This document shows, piece after piece, positions 15,492 to 25,024 of a stretch of DNA of 64,000 nucleotides (position 1 is the first letter of the stretch; every line of letters starts with the position of its first letter). The DNA is from Streptomyces sp. NBC_00250. GTDB lineage: Bacteria; Actinomycetota; Actinomycetes; Streptomycetales; Streptomycetaceae. Under the pieces are notes generated by a model, which was not told the DNA's origin, made no database searches, and saw only the letters and a list, made by a program, of their open reading frames with translations. Both the position numbers and the translations under genes were made by a program. Location of the stretch: assembly GCF_036192275.1 (NCBI RefSeq), contig NZ_CP108088.1, positions 7,922,001 to 7,986,000 on the forward strand, written 5' to 3'.

Positions 15492-18371
15492 GTGGGTGAC
15501 CTGCTGGGCTTCGTCCTGAGCGGGCTGGTCTCGGGCGCGCTGTACGCGCTGCTCGCGACCGGCCTCGTGCTGTCCTACTCCGCCTCCGGGCTCTTCAACT
15601 TCGCACACGGCGCAACGGCCTATCTGTGCGCGCTGGCGTTCTACGAGCTCCACTCCGGCTTCGGCTGGCCGGCCGTCCCCACCGCTCTCCTCCTGGTGTT
15701 CGTGGTGGCGCCCGGTCTCGGCTGGGGCTTGGACCGGCTGATGTTCAGAAAACTGGCCAAGGTCGGCGAGACCGCGCAGATCGTGGCCACCATCGGTCTG
15801 CTGGTCGCGCTGCCCGCGGCCGGACTGTGGTCGGTCGAACTCCTGGAGCGGGCGGGCGCCCCGGTCCTGCCCGCCGAGAACCAGTTCGGGCTGCCGGGCG
15901 TCGGGCCGAGCCCCGCGGTGTCCTGGCAGCCGCTCGACGGTGTCGGCATCGACTCCGACCAGCTGATCACCTGGATCGCCACCGCCCTCGCGGCGGCCGG
16001 CCTGTGGGTCCTGATGCGGCGCACCCGGCTCGGCCTGCTGCTGCGGGCGGCGGTCGACAACCGCGCGCTGACCGAGCTGCGCGGCATCAGCGCGGACCGG
16101 ATGTCCTCGACCGCGTGGATGCTGTCGTCCGGTCTCGCCGGCCTCGCCGGTGTCCTCGCGACCCCGCTGCTCGGGCTCTCCGCGCACGACTACACGCTGT
16201 TCCTGTTCGTCTCGGCCACCGCGGCGGTCCTCGGACGCTTCGCGTCGGTGCCGCTCGCCTTCGCGGGCGGCCTCGGGCTCGGGGTGCTGCAGAACCTGGT
16301 GGCGGGATACGCGTCGTTCGCCGACGGCATCACCGGCTTCCGTACCGCCGTACCGTTCCTCATCCTCTTCGCCGGCCTCGTCGTCCTCGCACAGCGTCGG
16401 CGCGCGGCGGGCACGGCGGCCGCGGACCCACCGCCGGTGGACTATCTCGCCGGGAAGGGGTGGGGCCGCCGCTGGGGCGCGTGGGTGGTCGCCGGCGCGC
16501 TCCTGGGCGCGGCGTTCTACACCGTCACCACCCCCTTCTGGAGCGGGATCCTGACCCAAGGGCTCGCGATCGGGCTCGTGTTCATGTCGTTCACGGTGGT
16601 CACCGGCCTCGGCGCGATGGTGTCCCTCGCCCAGGCGACGTTCGTGACCGGCGCCGCCCTGGTCGCGGGGCTGCTGATGAGCCACGGCTGGCCCTTCGTC
16701 GCCGCCGCGGCGGTCGGCACGGCGGCGGCGGCCCTGCTCGGCGCGGTGGTCGCGCTGCCCGCCCTGCGACTGGGGGGCAGATCACTGGCGCTGGCGACCC
16801 TGGCGCTCGCCTTCCTGGCGGACCAGGTGCTCTTCCAGCTCGGGTGGCTGCGCAACGGCGACACGGGGTGGGAGATCCCGCGTCCGGTGGCCGGACCCGT
16901 GGACCTGGGCGACGACCGGGCCATGGGGCTGGCGCTCGTGCTGCTCAGCGGGGTGCTCGTCGCTGCGCTGACCTGGCTGCGCGGCTCCCGCTGGGGCCGG
17001 GCCATGCTGGCGGTCCGCTCGGCCCCGGAGGCCGCCGCGGCGTCGGGGGTGTCGGTGGTACGGACGAAGCTCCTGCTGTTCACGGTGTCGGCGGGCCTCG
17101 CGGGCTTCGGAGGGGTGCTCTACGCCTCGTACAACACCAGGATCACGGCGACGGACTTCACGGCGATGACGGGCCTGGTGTGGCTGGCGGTCGTCGTCGC
17201 GGCGGGGGTGCGCAGGCCGCAGTTCGCGGTGGTGGCGGGGCTGGTCTTCGCGGTGGTCCCGCACCTGATGGCGACGTACGTGACGGAGTCCGCGCATCTG
17301 CCGGTGATCCTCTTCGGCCTGGCGGGGCTCGCGCTGGCCAACGACCCGGACGGCTACTGCGCAGCACTGCCGTCGAGGCGAGCGGCCCGGCGCGCCGTGA
17401 AACGGGGGGCTACGGCGTGGGGGGCGGTGGCACGACCGGCCGCGCCGAGGACCTCGCCCCTCAAGGAGCGGGGGGACCCACAAGTCCCGGAACAGGCGGC
17501 AAGCCCCCGGCGCCCGGAAGGCGGCGGCGGCACGCCACAACGCATCGCCGGAGGCACCGCTCGGGTCGGCGACGGCCCCTCCGAGCCGCACCTCGCGTCG
17601 CGGACGTCCGAGTCGTACGTGGGCGGCGCCGGGGGCATCGCCCCCGCGTCGGGCGGCGGACCCGGCGAGGCGCCGAACGCGCTCGAACTGAGCGGCGTCC
17701 ACGCCGGGTACGGTGGCGCGCCGGTGCTGCACGGCGTGGATCTCGTGGTGCGCGGGGGCGAGGTGCTGGTGCTGCTCGGGCCCAACGGGGCCGGGAAATC
17801 CACCCTCTGCCGGGTCGCGGCGGGCCTGCTGCGGCCGGCCGGTGGTCTCGTGCGGGTGGGCGGTGAGGACGCCACCCGCGACGTGGCGGTCACCCGGGCC
17901 CGTCGGGGGGTGCGGCTGGCTCCCGAGGGGCGGGGGATCTTCGCCGGGCTGTCGATCGAGGAGAACCTGACCCTGCAGCTGCCGGGAGCGGAGGACCGGG
18001 ACGCCGTGTACGCCCGGTTCCCCACGCTCGCCGCCCGCCGTGCCGTCGCCGCCGGATCCCTGTCGGGCGGCGAACAGCAGCTTCTCGCCCTCGCCCCGCT
18101 CCTCCAGCGGCCACCGGCGGTCCTCGTCGCCGACGAACCGTCCCTCGGCCTCGCGCCGCTCGTCGTGGACGAGGTCTTCCGCCTCCTGACCGAACTACGC
18201 GACCACGGAACCGGGTTGGTCCTCGTGGAGGAGAAGGCGGCCGAGGTGCTCGGCATCGCCGACACCGTCGCGTACCTCGCACAGGGCGAGATCGCCTGGT
18301 CCGGGCCACGGTCCGAGGTGGACCGGGACCGGCTCGCCGAGGCCTACCTGGGGACGGGAGTCCGCCGATGA
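15492..18371 (+). CDS. LivH-LivM-LivF fusion: two permease domains plus ATPase
   Basis: This 959-residue polypeptide combines three components that are normally separate. Residues 1-300 are a LivH-type permease (YALLATGLVLSYSASGLFNFAHGA). Residues about 325-625 are a LivM-type permease (FMSFTVVTGLGAMVSLAQATF, then an ASGVSVVRTKLLLF coupling segment). A low-complexity linker spans roughly 630-720. A LivF-type ATPase follows, with Walker A GPNGAGKST at 763-771, signature LSGGEQQLLALAPLL from 857, and VLVADEPSLGLAP. The GTG start follows the binding-protein gene by 12 nt, and the stop overlaps the start of the LivG-like gene (ATGA). With the partner ATPase the importer is complete. The linker composition suggests fusion by loss of a stop codon between permease and ATPase genes. 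Confidence 0.9.
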   Translation: MGDLLGFVLSGLVSGALYALLATGLVLSYSASGLFNFAHGATAYLCALAFYELHSGFGWPAVPTALLLVFVVAPGLGWGLDRLMFRKLAKVGETAQIVATIGLLVALPAAGLWSVELLERAGAPVLPAENQFGLPGVGPSPAVSWQPLDGVGIDSDQLITWIATALAAAGLWVLMRRTRLGLLLRAAVDNRALTELRGISADRMSSTAWMLSSGLAGLAGVLATPLLGLSAHDYTLFLFVSATAAVLGRFASVPLAFAGGLGLGVLQNLVAGYASFADGITGFRTAVPFLILFAGLVVLAQRRRAAGTAAADPPPVDYLAGKGWGRRWGAWVVAGALLGAAFYTVTTPFWSGILTQGLAIGLVFMSFTVVTGLGAMVSLAQATFVTGAALVAGLLMSHGWPFVAAAAVGTAAAALLGAVVALPALRLGGRSLALATLALAFLADQVLFQLGWLRNGDTGWEIPRPVAGPVDLGDDRAMGLALVLLSGVLVAALTWLRGSRWGRAMLAVRSAPEAAAASGVSVVRTKLLLFTVSAGLAGFGGVLYASYNTRITATDFTAMTGLVWLAVVVAAGVRRPQFAVVAGLVFAVVPHLMATYVTESAHLPVILFGLAGLALANDPDGYCAALPSRRAARRAVKRGATAWGAVARPAAPRTSPLKERGDPQVPEQAASPRRPEGGGGTPQRIAGGTARVGDGPSEPHLASRTSESYVGGAGGIAPASGGGPGEAPNALELSGVHAGYGGAPVLHGVDLVVRGGEVLVLLGPNGAGKSTLCRVAAGLLRPAGGLVRVGGEDATRDVAVTRARRGVRLAPEGRGIFAGLSIEENLTLQLPGAEDRDAVYARFPTLAARRAVAAGSLSGGEQQLLALAPLLQRPPAVLVADEPSLGLAPLVVDEVFRLLTELRDHGTGLVLVEEKAAEVLGIADTVAYLAQGEIAWSGPRSEVDRDRLAEAYLGTGVRR

Positions 18372-19132
18372 GCCACCCTCTGCTCCGGGCGAGCGGGATA
18401 GACGTCCGCTTCGGCGGCGTCCACGCCCTGCGCGACGTGACCGTCTCCGTCGGCCCCGGTGAGATCTGCGGTCTCATCGGCCCGAACGGAGCGGGGAAGA
18501 CGACGTTCTTCGATGTGGTGTCGGGGATACGGAGGCCGGACGCGGGGACGGTCGCGTACGACGGCACGGACATCACCCGACGATCTCCCGTCTGGCGAGG
18601 TCGGCACGGCATCCGCCGTACGTTCCAACGCCAGCAGCTCTTCGGTCAGTTGACCGTCGCGGACAATCTCGTCGTGGCACAGGACTGGCGGGGTGGAGTA
18701 CGGCCCGCCGCGCGCCGCCGTCGGGAGCGGGCCGCCGCCGTGCTCCACGAGTGCGGGCTCGACGCACTCGCCGACTCGTACGCGGGTGGCCTGCCCGTCG
18801 GACAGGCCCGCATGGTCGAGCTGGCCCGCGCGCTCGCCGATCCGCCCCGGATCCTGCTCCTGGACGAGCCCGCATCCGGCACGACCGCCGAGGAGCGCCG
18901 CAAACTGGCCGCCGTCATACGGCACATGGCCGACGAGGAGAACTGCGCGGTGCTGCTCGTCGAGCACGACGTCGCCTTCGTGATGGAGCTGTGTTCACGT
19001 GTGGTGGTGCTCGACCTCGGCCGGGTTCTCGCCGAAGGAACGCCGGCCGCGGTCCACGCCGACCCGGCGGTGCGGGAGGCGTACCTCGGCGCGGGGCCGG
19101 GGAGCACGGAAAGCGATCACCCTGGTCGTTGA
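18368..19132 (+). CDS. ABC importer ATPase, LivG type
   Basis: This 254-residue ATP-binding subunit has Walker A GPNGAGKTT, the Gln-loop region RTFQRQQLFGQLTVADNLVVAQ, signature GLPVGQARMVELARAL (LSGGQ replaced by LPVGQ), Walker B ILLLDEPASG, and VEHDVAFVMELC. It overlaps the preceding gene by four bases, so the two are translationally coupled and should form the heteromeric nucleotide-binding pair of the importer. After this gene 233 nt separate it from an unrelated methyltransferase gene. Confidence 0.9.
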   Translation: MSHPLLRASGIDVRFGGVHALRDVTVSVGPGEICGLIGPNGAGKTTFFDVVSGIRRPDAGTVAYDGTDITRRSPVWRGRHGIRRTFQRQQLFGQLTVADNLVVAQDWRGGVRPAARRRRERAAAVLHECGLDALADSYAGGLPVGQARMVELARALADPPRILLLDEPASGTTAEERRKLAAVIRHMADEENCAVLLVEHDVAFVMELCSRVVVLDLGRVLAEGTPAAVHADPAVREAYLGAGPGSTESDHPGR

Positions 19133-19365
19133 CGCCGGGGAGGCGGGCTGCCGCGCCATCGGCACCGCCTCGATCCACGAGGGCCTGGACCAGGCCGATC
19201 CGACTCCTTCCCTCCTACCGGGCGCTGGGACCGCGCTTCCCGATACCACCGTCCGCACCCCGGCCTCGGCGTACCCCGGCGCGTGCGTCCTTTCGGGTCG
19301 GGTGGGGCGGGGCGCCGTCGACAGGGGTGGCTCGGGGCGTCAGACTGTTCGCGGAGGTGACGCGG

Positions 19366-20190
19366 GTGGTGGAACCGGTGGAAATGCGGGCTGCTGTTCG
19401 GGAGACGTACGGTCCGGCCGACCTCAGTTCGGTCCCGGTGTTCGCCGGAGGGTTCATCAACTTCGGGTACTGGCGCTCGATCGACCTCGCCGGGCCGCTC
19501 ACCGTCGACGACCGGGTCCGCAGCCAGGAGGACCTGTACCGGCAGGTGCTCGACGCCGCCGGCCCCCTCGCCGGCCGACGGATCGTCGAGGTCGGCTGTG
19601 GGCTCGGGGTCGGCTGCGCGCTCGCCCTGCGCGAGTACCGACCGGAGCAGGTGACCGGTATGGACATCCATCCGCAACAGCTGGACCGCGCCCGCCAGGC
19701 CAACGCGGACCTGCTGGAAGCCTCGCCGTCGGGGCTCCGGTTCGTCCGTGGTGCGGCGGAGGGGATGCCGTTCGGTGACGGCGAGTTCGATGGTGTCTAC
19801 AGCGTCGAGGCCGCCCAGCACTTCGACGACATGGTCGCCTTCACCCAGGAGGCGGCCCGGGTGCTGCGGCCCGGCGGGCGGGTGGTCGTCGCCAGCTTCT
19901 TCACCCCGGACGACGACCCGGACCACGGAGCCCGGCTCGCGTCGTACCTGGAGACGTTCGCCGACGGGCTGGACATCGCGCGTCCCGTCACGCTCGTGAC
20001 CGACGCGTTCACCCGGGCGGGCCTGACGGACGCGGAGGCCGTGTCCATCGGGCCGGACGTGTGGCAGGGCTGGGACCGCTGGCTGTCCGACCAGTGGAAG
20101 CCGGGCACATGGCCGCGTAACTTCCTGAAGGCCTACGAGCAGGGCAACCTCGACTACTACATCGTCACGGCCACCCGCCCGCAGGCCTGA
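19366..20190 (+). CDS. SAM-dependent methyltransferase (class I)
   Basis: This 274-residue enzyme carries motif I VEVGCGLGVGCALAL, an acidic loop TGMDIHPQQLDRARQ, AEGMPFGDGEFDGVYSVEAAQHFDD, and RVLRPGGRVVVASFFTP, all standard for class I Rossmann-fold methyltransferases of the UbiE/sterol-C-methyltransferase-like group. The N-terminal FINFGYW block is common in O- and C-methyltransferases acting on small natural products. GTG at 19366 is chosen because GGAGG lies 8 nt upstream; ATG at 19384 is an alternative. No biosynthetic genes flank it, so its substrate is open. Its stop codon lies inside a 31-bp tandem duplication. Confidence 0.85.
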   Translation: MVEPVEMRAAVRETYGPADLSSVPVFAGGFINFGYWRSIDLAGPLTVDDRVRSQEDLYRQVLDAAGPLAGRRIVEVGCGLGVGCALALREYRPEQVTGMDIHPQQLDRARQANADLLEASPSGLRFVRGAAEGMPFGDGEFDGVYSVEAAQHFDDMVAFTQEAARVLRPGGRVVVASFFTPDDDPDHGARLASYLETFADGLDIARPVTLVTDAFTRAGLTDAEAVSIGPDVWQGWDRWLSDQWKPGTWPRNFLKAYEQGNLDYYIVTATRPQA

Positions 20191-20225
20191 TCCCAGGTCC
20201 CGGGACCGCCCGCAGGCCTGATCCC
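20175..20225 (+). repeat. 31-bp-period duplication across the methyltransferase stop codon
   Basis: The 20 bases CCGCCCGCAGGCCTGATCCC occur at 20175-20194 and again at 20206-20225. The first copy contains the last codons and TGA of the methyltransferase gene, so the second carries a duplicated stop region in non-coding DNA. A degenerate third CCTGATCCCGG lies near 20268. Confidence 0.85.
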
Positions 20226-20292
20226 GGGTCCGGGCGCAGAGCTGGTCAAGGAACCCTGGCACAGACCTGATCCCGGAACCCGGATCAGCCGT

Positions 20293-20324
20293 CGCGCGCC
20301 CCCGCCGCCCAAGAGGGGCGCGCG
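20293..20324 (+). terminator. Terminator hairpin after the methyltransferase gene
   Basis: CGCGCGCCCC (20293-20302) pairs perfectly with GGGGCGCGCG (20315-20324) across a 12-nt loop. It lies about 100 nt after the methyltransferase stop and before the dehydrogenase gene on the same strand. Confidence 0.7.
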
Positions 20325-20481
20325 CTTGGCCTATACCAATTGCTCGACTCCCCGTAGTCTCCTCCGTGGCCAGCGGTACCCCTTCCCCCACCCCGGTTGC
20401 GTGCTGGCGCGGGCGACGCCGACCCCACACACTGCCCCGAGCAGCCGGGTTCCCCCATTCGCCGCCTCCAGGAGGATCACG

Positions 20482-21672
20482 GTGAACGTTCGCACGAGAA
20501 GCTCGGCGATCATCTGCACCCTCGGTCTCGTCACCTCCCTCGCCCTCGCCACGGCCTTCGCGGAGGACGGTGGCGCCCGACAGCCGGTCGCGAAGGCCGC
20601 TCAGGTCGCTCCGGTCGCAAAGGCGGCCGAGGCCGCGAAGGTCGCGAAGATCACGCTCACCCCTGTCGCCACGGCGCGCAATCCGATCGCCGGTGCCGCC
20701 GGTCCCGGTGGCACGATCTGGATCGCGGAACGGGCGGGTACGGTACGGGTGTTGGGTGCCCATGGGCTCGGCGAGCCGGTGCTCGACATCTCCGCCGAGA
20801 CCACCACTGACGGTGAACGCGGCCTCCTCGGCATCGCGTTCGACAACGCACGCACGCACCTCTACATCTCGTACACGAATCTCGAAGGCACCAGCACCAT
20901 CGACGAGTTCGCCGTACGGAAGGGCAAGCTCCGGCCGGAGACCCGGCGCACCGTCCTCACCCAGACGCAGCCGTACGCGAACCACAACGGCGGCGACATC
21001 AAGTTCGGGCCCGACGGATACCTCTACGTCGCGTTCGGAGACGGAGGCGCGGGCGGCGACCCGCACGGCAACGGCCAGAACCTCGACACACTGCTGGGCA
21101 AGTTGCTGCGCATCGACCCGCGCGGAGGCAAGCCGTACGCGATCCCCTCGGACAACCCCTTCGTCGACGACCCGGACGCGAAGGACGAGATCTGGGCGTA
21201 CGGGCTGCGCAACCCGTGGCGGTTCTCGTTCGACTCGCGCACGGGTGACCTGCTGATCGGTGACGTCGGCCAGAACGACTGGGAGGAGATCGACTGGGCG
21301 CCCGCGAGGAGCAAGGGCGGCGAGAACTACGGCTGGTCCCGGATGGAGGGCACCCACCCCTTCCGGGGCGGCACGGAGCCCGCGAACCACGTGCGCCCGA
21401 TCCACGAGTACGCCCGCACCGGCCTCGGCTGCGCGGTGACCGGCGGGTTCGTCTACCGGGGGAGCGCGATCCCGGCCCTCAAGGGGCAGTACGTGTTCAG
21501 CGACTACTGCGACGGCACCATCCGTTCCCTCGCGCTGAAGAACGGCAAGGTGACCGGGGTGAACGACCTCGTCGTCAACGGTGGCGAAGTCATCTCGTTC
21601 GTGGAGGGCCGTGCGGGCGAGCTGTACGTCCTCGCGCTGGGCGGCGACATCGCCCGCATCGACCCGGCGTAG
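20482..21672 (+). CDS. Secreted PQQ-dependent sugar dehydrogenase family protein
   Basis: This 396-residue exported protein belongs to the soluble glucose/sorbosone dehydrogenase beta-propeller family. The N-terminus has a short signal (SSAIICTLGLVTSLALATAFA). Family blocks include ERGLLGIAFD, NHNGGDIKFGPDGYLYVAFG, GGDPHGNGQNLDTLLGKLLRID, DEIWAYGLRNPWRFSFD and GDVGQNDWEEID. Members oxidise sugars using PQQ; no PQQ biosynthesis genes are in the window, and many actinobacterial members have no proven activity. GTG at 20482 follows AGGAGG by 6 nt; the frame is open further upstream to 20326 but lacks a site there. It is followed 129 nt later by another secreted propeller-like protein gene. Confidence 0.87.
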   Translation: MNVRTRSSAIICTLGLVTSLALATAFAEDGGARQPVAKAAQVAPVAKAAEAAKVAKITLTPVATARNPIAGAAGPGGTIWIAERAGTVRVLGAHGLGEPVLDISAETTTDGERGLLGIAFDNARTHLYISYTNLEGTSTIDEFAVRKGKLRPETRRTVLTQTQPYANHNGGDIKFGPDGYLYVAFGDGGAGGDPHGNGQNLDTLLGKLLRIDPRGGKPYAIPSDNPFVDDPDAKDEIWAYGLRNPWRFSFDSRTGDLLIGDVGQNDWEEIDWAPARSKGGENYGWSRMEGTHPFRGGTEPANHVRPIHEYARTGLGCAVTGGFVYRGSAIPALKGQYVFSDYCDGTIRSLALKNGKVTGVNDLVVNGGEVISFVEGRAGELYVLALGGDIARIDPA

Positions 21673-21801
21673 CCGACGAGCGCCGTGCCGTCCGGCGTTC
21701 GACGGGCGTTCACATGACAACAGGTCGGACGCCGACCGGCGTTCGGCGGTGGGCGTGAGTCTCGTGACGCCCCTTCGCCACTCTCTCAGGACGGACCCGC
21801 C

Positions 21802-23229
21802 GTGCTCGTAGTACGCGCTCCCCGGGGGCGCCACCGCCTCGCCCCGATCCGCCTCGCCGTCGCCGGTGTCTCGCTGTTCGCCGCCGCGACGCTGGCCGCC
21901 CCGGCCGCGCACGCCGCCCCGGCGGACGACATCCGCATCAACGAGGTGGTGACCACCGGCAGCGTCGACGACTCGATCGAGCTGTTCAACAAGGGCACGG
22001 CCGCGGTCGACATCTCCGGCTGGATCCTCAAGGACGACGACGCGAGCCACACGTTCGCGGTCCCGTCCGGGACCACGCTCGCACCGGGGACGGCGCGCGC
22101 GTTCGCCGTGGCCGCGGCGTTCGGCCTCGGTTCCAGTGACAAGGCCCGCCTCTACCTGCCGGGCGGCAGCACCCTCGTCGACAGCTACAGCTGGAGCGCC
22201 CACTCGGCTCCGTCCTGGTCGCGCTGCCCCGACGGCACGGGCGCCTTCAAGAAGGCGGCCCTGACGCTGGGCGCGCCGAACGACTGCGGTTCCGGGGGCG
22301 GTACGGGCCCGGCGTCCTGGCCCGGCGGCAGCTCGGTGACGACGGCCGACGGGTCCGACGTCTTCGGCGAGGACCTCAGCGGCCTGTACCAGGAGGGCTC
22401 CGTCCTCTGGGCCGCACAGAACTCCGGCACGCTGTGGCGCCTGGTCCGCGACGGCTCCGGCGGCTGGCGTCCGGACACCGCCGACGGCTGGACCTCCGGC
22501 AAGTCGCTGCGCTACCCCGGCGGGAGCGGCAGCCCCGACAGCGAGGCCGTCACCCTGACCGCCGCCGGCGCCGCGGGCGGCGCGTACGTCGCGACCGAGC
22601 GCAACGGCGACGCCTCCGGCACCAGCCGCCTGTCCGTCCTCCGCTACGAGGTCGCCACCGGCACCGGCAGCGCCCTGACCGCCACGAAGGAGTGGAACCT
22701 GACCGCCGGTCTGCCGGCCGTGGGCTCCAACCTCGGCTTCGAGGCGATCACCTGGATCCCCGACACCACCCTCGTCGCGGCCGGCTTCAAGGACGAGTCG
22801 ACCGGCGCGGCCTATGACCCGAACCGGTACGGCACGCACACCGGCGGCGTGTTCCTGCTCGGCGTGGAGGGCACCGGCGCGGTCCACGCGTACGTCCTCC
22901 AGGACAGCGGCACCGCCACCCGCGTCGCCACGATCGCGAGCGGCATGGCCGGCGTGATGGAGCTCCAGTGGGAGCCGCAGGCCGCCCGCTTGTGGACGGT
23001 CTGCGACGACACCTGCGGGGGCCGGCACGGGACGATGAAGATCGGCAGCTCGGGCACGTTCGCCCCGGCCGCCACCTACCAGCGCCCGAGCGGCATGCCC
23101 GACCTCAACAACGAGGGCTTCGCCGTATCCGGCGCCGACGAGTGCGTCGGCGGCACCAAGCCCGTGTACTGGGCGGACGACAGCAACACCAGCGGCCACG
23201 CGCTGCGCAGGGGCACCGTCGACTGCTGA
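21802..23229 (+). CDS. Secreted lamin-tail-domain protein with propeller-like C-terminus
   Basis: This 475-residue secreted protein has a signal peptide ending near AHAAPA (about residue 40). A lamin tail domain follows (IRINEVVTTGSVDDSIELFN, DISGWILKDDD, about 44-160). A larger region has repeated strand patterns (VLWAAQNSGTLWRLV, GGAYVATERNGD, LGFEAITWIPD, NEGFAV) that resembles SdiA-regulated or phytase-like beta-propellers. Paired Cys residues (for example 462-510 region, CDDTCGG) suggest disulfides. Lamin tail domains in bacteria usually bring exported enzymes to surfaces or DNA. No catalytic motif is recognised. It may share a secretion role with the preceding PQQ-type enzyme. Confidence 0.8.
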   Translation: MLVVRAPRGRHRLAPIRLAVAGVSLFAAATLAAPAAHAAPADDIRINEVVTTGSVDDSIELFNKGTAAVDISGWILKDDDASHTFAVPSGTTLAPGTARAFAVAAAFGLGSSDKARLYLPGGSTLVDSYSWSAHSAPSWSRCPDGTGAFKKAALTLGAPNDCGSGGGTGPASWPGGSSVTTADGSDVFGEDLSGLYQEGSVLWAAQNSGTLWRLVRDGSGGWRPDTADGWTSGKSLRYPGGSGSPDSEAVTLTAAGAAGGAYVATERNGDASGTSRLSVLRYEVATGTGSALTATKEWNLTAGLPAVGSNLGFEAITWIPDTTLVAAGFKDESTGAAYDPNRYGTHTGGVFLLGVEGTGAVHAYVLQDSGTATRVATIASGMAGVMELQWEPQAARLWTVCDDTCGGRHGTMKIGSSGTFAPAATYQRPSGMPDLNNEGFAVSGADECVGGTKPVYWADDSNTSGHALRRGTVDC

Positions 23230-23421
23230 GCCTCGACATGTCGGCCGGCCTCCAGCATCAACTGCCCCACGTTCGTCCCGGGGGATACCGGGCAGAGGGC
23301 GCCCCTGGGCCTGGACGGCTTCAAGGCCTGCGGGCCGCCGCGACGACCCGCGTCGCGGTCGGCCTCACGGGCGACCAGGTCCAGGCTGTCGGCCGGCGGA
23401 CCGGCCACGCTGCACAGTGGC

Positions 23422-23703
23422 TCAGCGGTATTCGCAGAGGTAGGCGGTCTCGACCGCGACCTTGAGCTGGAACGTGCTGTTGCCCGGGACCTTGAAGTGG
23501 CCACCAGCGGCGAAGGTCTCCCAATCCGCGGCGTCAGGCAGCTTGACGGTCAGGGCGCCACTGACCACGTGCATGATTTCCGGGGCGGCGGTACCGAACT
23601 CGTACTCGCCGGGAGCCATGACACCGATGGTCGCCGGGCCTTGCTCCTGGGTGAAGGCGATCGACTTGACCGTGCCATCGAAGTATTCGTTGACCTTGAA
23701 CAC
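23422..23703 (-). CDS. ppnP: Pyrimidine/purine nucleoside phosphorylase PpnP
   Basis: This 93-residue cupin matches the length and sequence pattern of PpnP (formerly DUF1255/YaiE): [37 protein letters not shown], and the ending YLCEYR. The family phosphorolyses many nucleosides to a base and pentose 1-phosphate in the cytosol. GTG at 23703 is preceded by AGGAGG at 6 nt; an in-frame extension to 23838 is Arg-rich and not family-like. It is a single gene, divergent from nothing obvious, and followed in the same direction by no gene. Confidence 0.92.
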   Translation of the reverse strand: MFKVNEYFDGTVKSIAFTQEQGPATIGVMAPGEYEFGTAAPEIMHVVSGALTVKLPDAADWETFAAGGHFKVPGNSTFQLKVAVETAYLCEYR

Positions 23704-23839
23704 GGGAATCCTCCTGGAAGGCGAGCGGACAGGGGAGGCCGACTCGTCGCGCGCTGGTTGCGGTACGGAGAGTCTATGGGCCGTGATCAACGACCTCGGC
23801 CCGGCTGTCCGGCAGCGGCGCGCGGTCCCGCCGTGCATG

Positions 23840-25024
23840 TCACCCGTCCTTGAGGAGGGCGCAGGCGAAGTCCTCCTGGACGGTGCGCAGCAGGGCGAGC
23901 AGGGCGGGCTTGTTGCTGGGGCTGGTCTGGGTGTTGATGGAGAAGGTCAGGGAGCGGGTGCCGTCGGGGGTGGTGGCGGCGAGCTGGGTGTAGCCGGCGG
24001 TGTTCCCGGTGTGGCCGTAGAGCACGCCGCAGCGGGTGGTGTACTGGAAGATCGCCAGCCCGGCGGCGTTCGTGCCGGGTCCCGGCGGCTCGGAGGAGTC
24101 GCCGGGGCGGAAGGCGAGTTGCGCCTCGCGGGTCCGGTCCGAGAGCAGCGCGGGGCCGCCGTACGCGCGAATGAAGGCGCCGAGGTCTCTGGGGGTGGAG
24201 ACGATGCCGCCCGAGGCCCAGGCTCCGGACGCGCCGAAGGTCTCGCTCACGTCCTCGGGCGCGGCCGGCGGGGCGACCGCGTAGCCGTGCAGGAAGGGCC
24301 GCGGGAGCCGGTAGCCCAGCGGGAGGCTGGTGCGGCGCAGGCCCAGGGGCCGGTTCACGAGCTCGTCGAGGAGCTTCTCGTACGGGCGGCCGGTCGCGGC
24401 CTCCGCCATGAGCGCGACCGCGATGTTGTCGGAGTTGGAGTACTCGTACAGGGAACCGGGGCGGAAGAGCAGCGGTTTGTCGGCGACGAAGTCCAGGAGC
24501 CGGCGCGGGTCGAAGACGTGGCGGGGGTCGGCGATGAGGATGGCCCTGAATTCGGGGTCGGCGGAGTAGTCGGGCAGGCCGCTGGTGTGTGCCAGGAGCT
24601 GGCGCAGCGTCACCGCACCCCAGGCCGCGGGCTGTCCCGGTAGCCGTTCGGCGATGGTGTCGTCGAGGGAGAGTCGGCCCTGATCGACGAGCCGGAGGGC
24701 GACGGCGCCGCTGAACGCCTTGGCGGCGCTGGCGATCCGCATGTGGTCGTCGGGGCGCGGCGGGCGGCCGGTGGCGATGTCGCCGACGCCGGCGGTGTAC
24801 ACCTGCGTACGGTCACCCTTGGTGAGCAGGGCGATCACCCCGGGCGGCCCGTCGTCCTGGGCCACGAGCCGGTCCAGCTGCCGCTGCAGGCGCTGGTCGT
24901 GCCGCGGCGGGCCGCCGTCGGTGGCCTGCGCGGGCTGGAGCAGCGTCGCGCTGAGTGCGGCGGCGGTGAGTGCGGTGGCGGACAGTGCGGTGCGCAGGCG
25001 GCGGCCGCGGGTGCGGGTGGGCAC
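23840..25024 (-). CDS. Secreted serine hydrolase / D-Ala-D-Ala carboxypeptidase-like
   Basis: This 394-residue exported protein has a signal peptide (residues 1-35) and the full active-site set of penicillin-binding class C-type enzymes: Ser99-Ala-Ala-Lys102, the YSN motif in YEYSNSDN, and GHTGNTAGY. The pattern is that of the Streptomyces R61 DD-carboxypeptidase group. It probably trims cell-wall peptides or hydrolyses D-amino-acid peptides or esters. Unlike the serine hydrolase at 11731-13254 it has no C-terminal membrane helices. It lies alone on the minus strand, upstream of ppnP, with a 537-nt non-coding gap before it. Confidence 0.9.
   Translation of the reverse strand: MPTRTRGRRLRTALSATALTAAALSATLLQPAQATDGGPPRHDQRLQRQLDRLVAQDDGPPGVIALLTKGDRTQVYTAGVGDIATGRPPRPDDHMRIASAAKAFSGAVALRLVDQGRLSLDDTIAERLPGQPAAWGAVTLRQLLAHTSGLPDYSADPEFRAILIADPRHVFDPRRLLDFVADKPLLFRPGSLYEYSNSDNIAVALMAEAATGRPYEKLLDELVNRPLGLRRTSLPLGYRLPRPFLHGYAVAPPAAPEDVSETFGASGAWASGGIVSTPRDLGAFIRAYGGPALLSDRTREAQLAFRPGDSSEPPGPGTNAAGLAIFQYTTRCGVLYGHTGNTAGYTQLAATTPDGTRSLTFSINTQTSPSNKPALLALLRTVQEDFACALLKDG

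Noticed and set aside
13200..16685. 1161-codon minus-strand frame
   Set aside because: It spans the tetR, LivK-like and permease genes in antisense; composition (Arg, Gly, Glu, His) is not protein-like and it crosses promoters and operators.
19117..23199. 1360-codon minus-strand frame
   Set aside because: Antisense to the methyltransferase, PQQ-type dehydrogenase and lamin-tail genes, all of which have signals, motifs and ribosome-binding sites.
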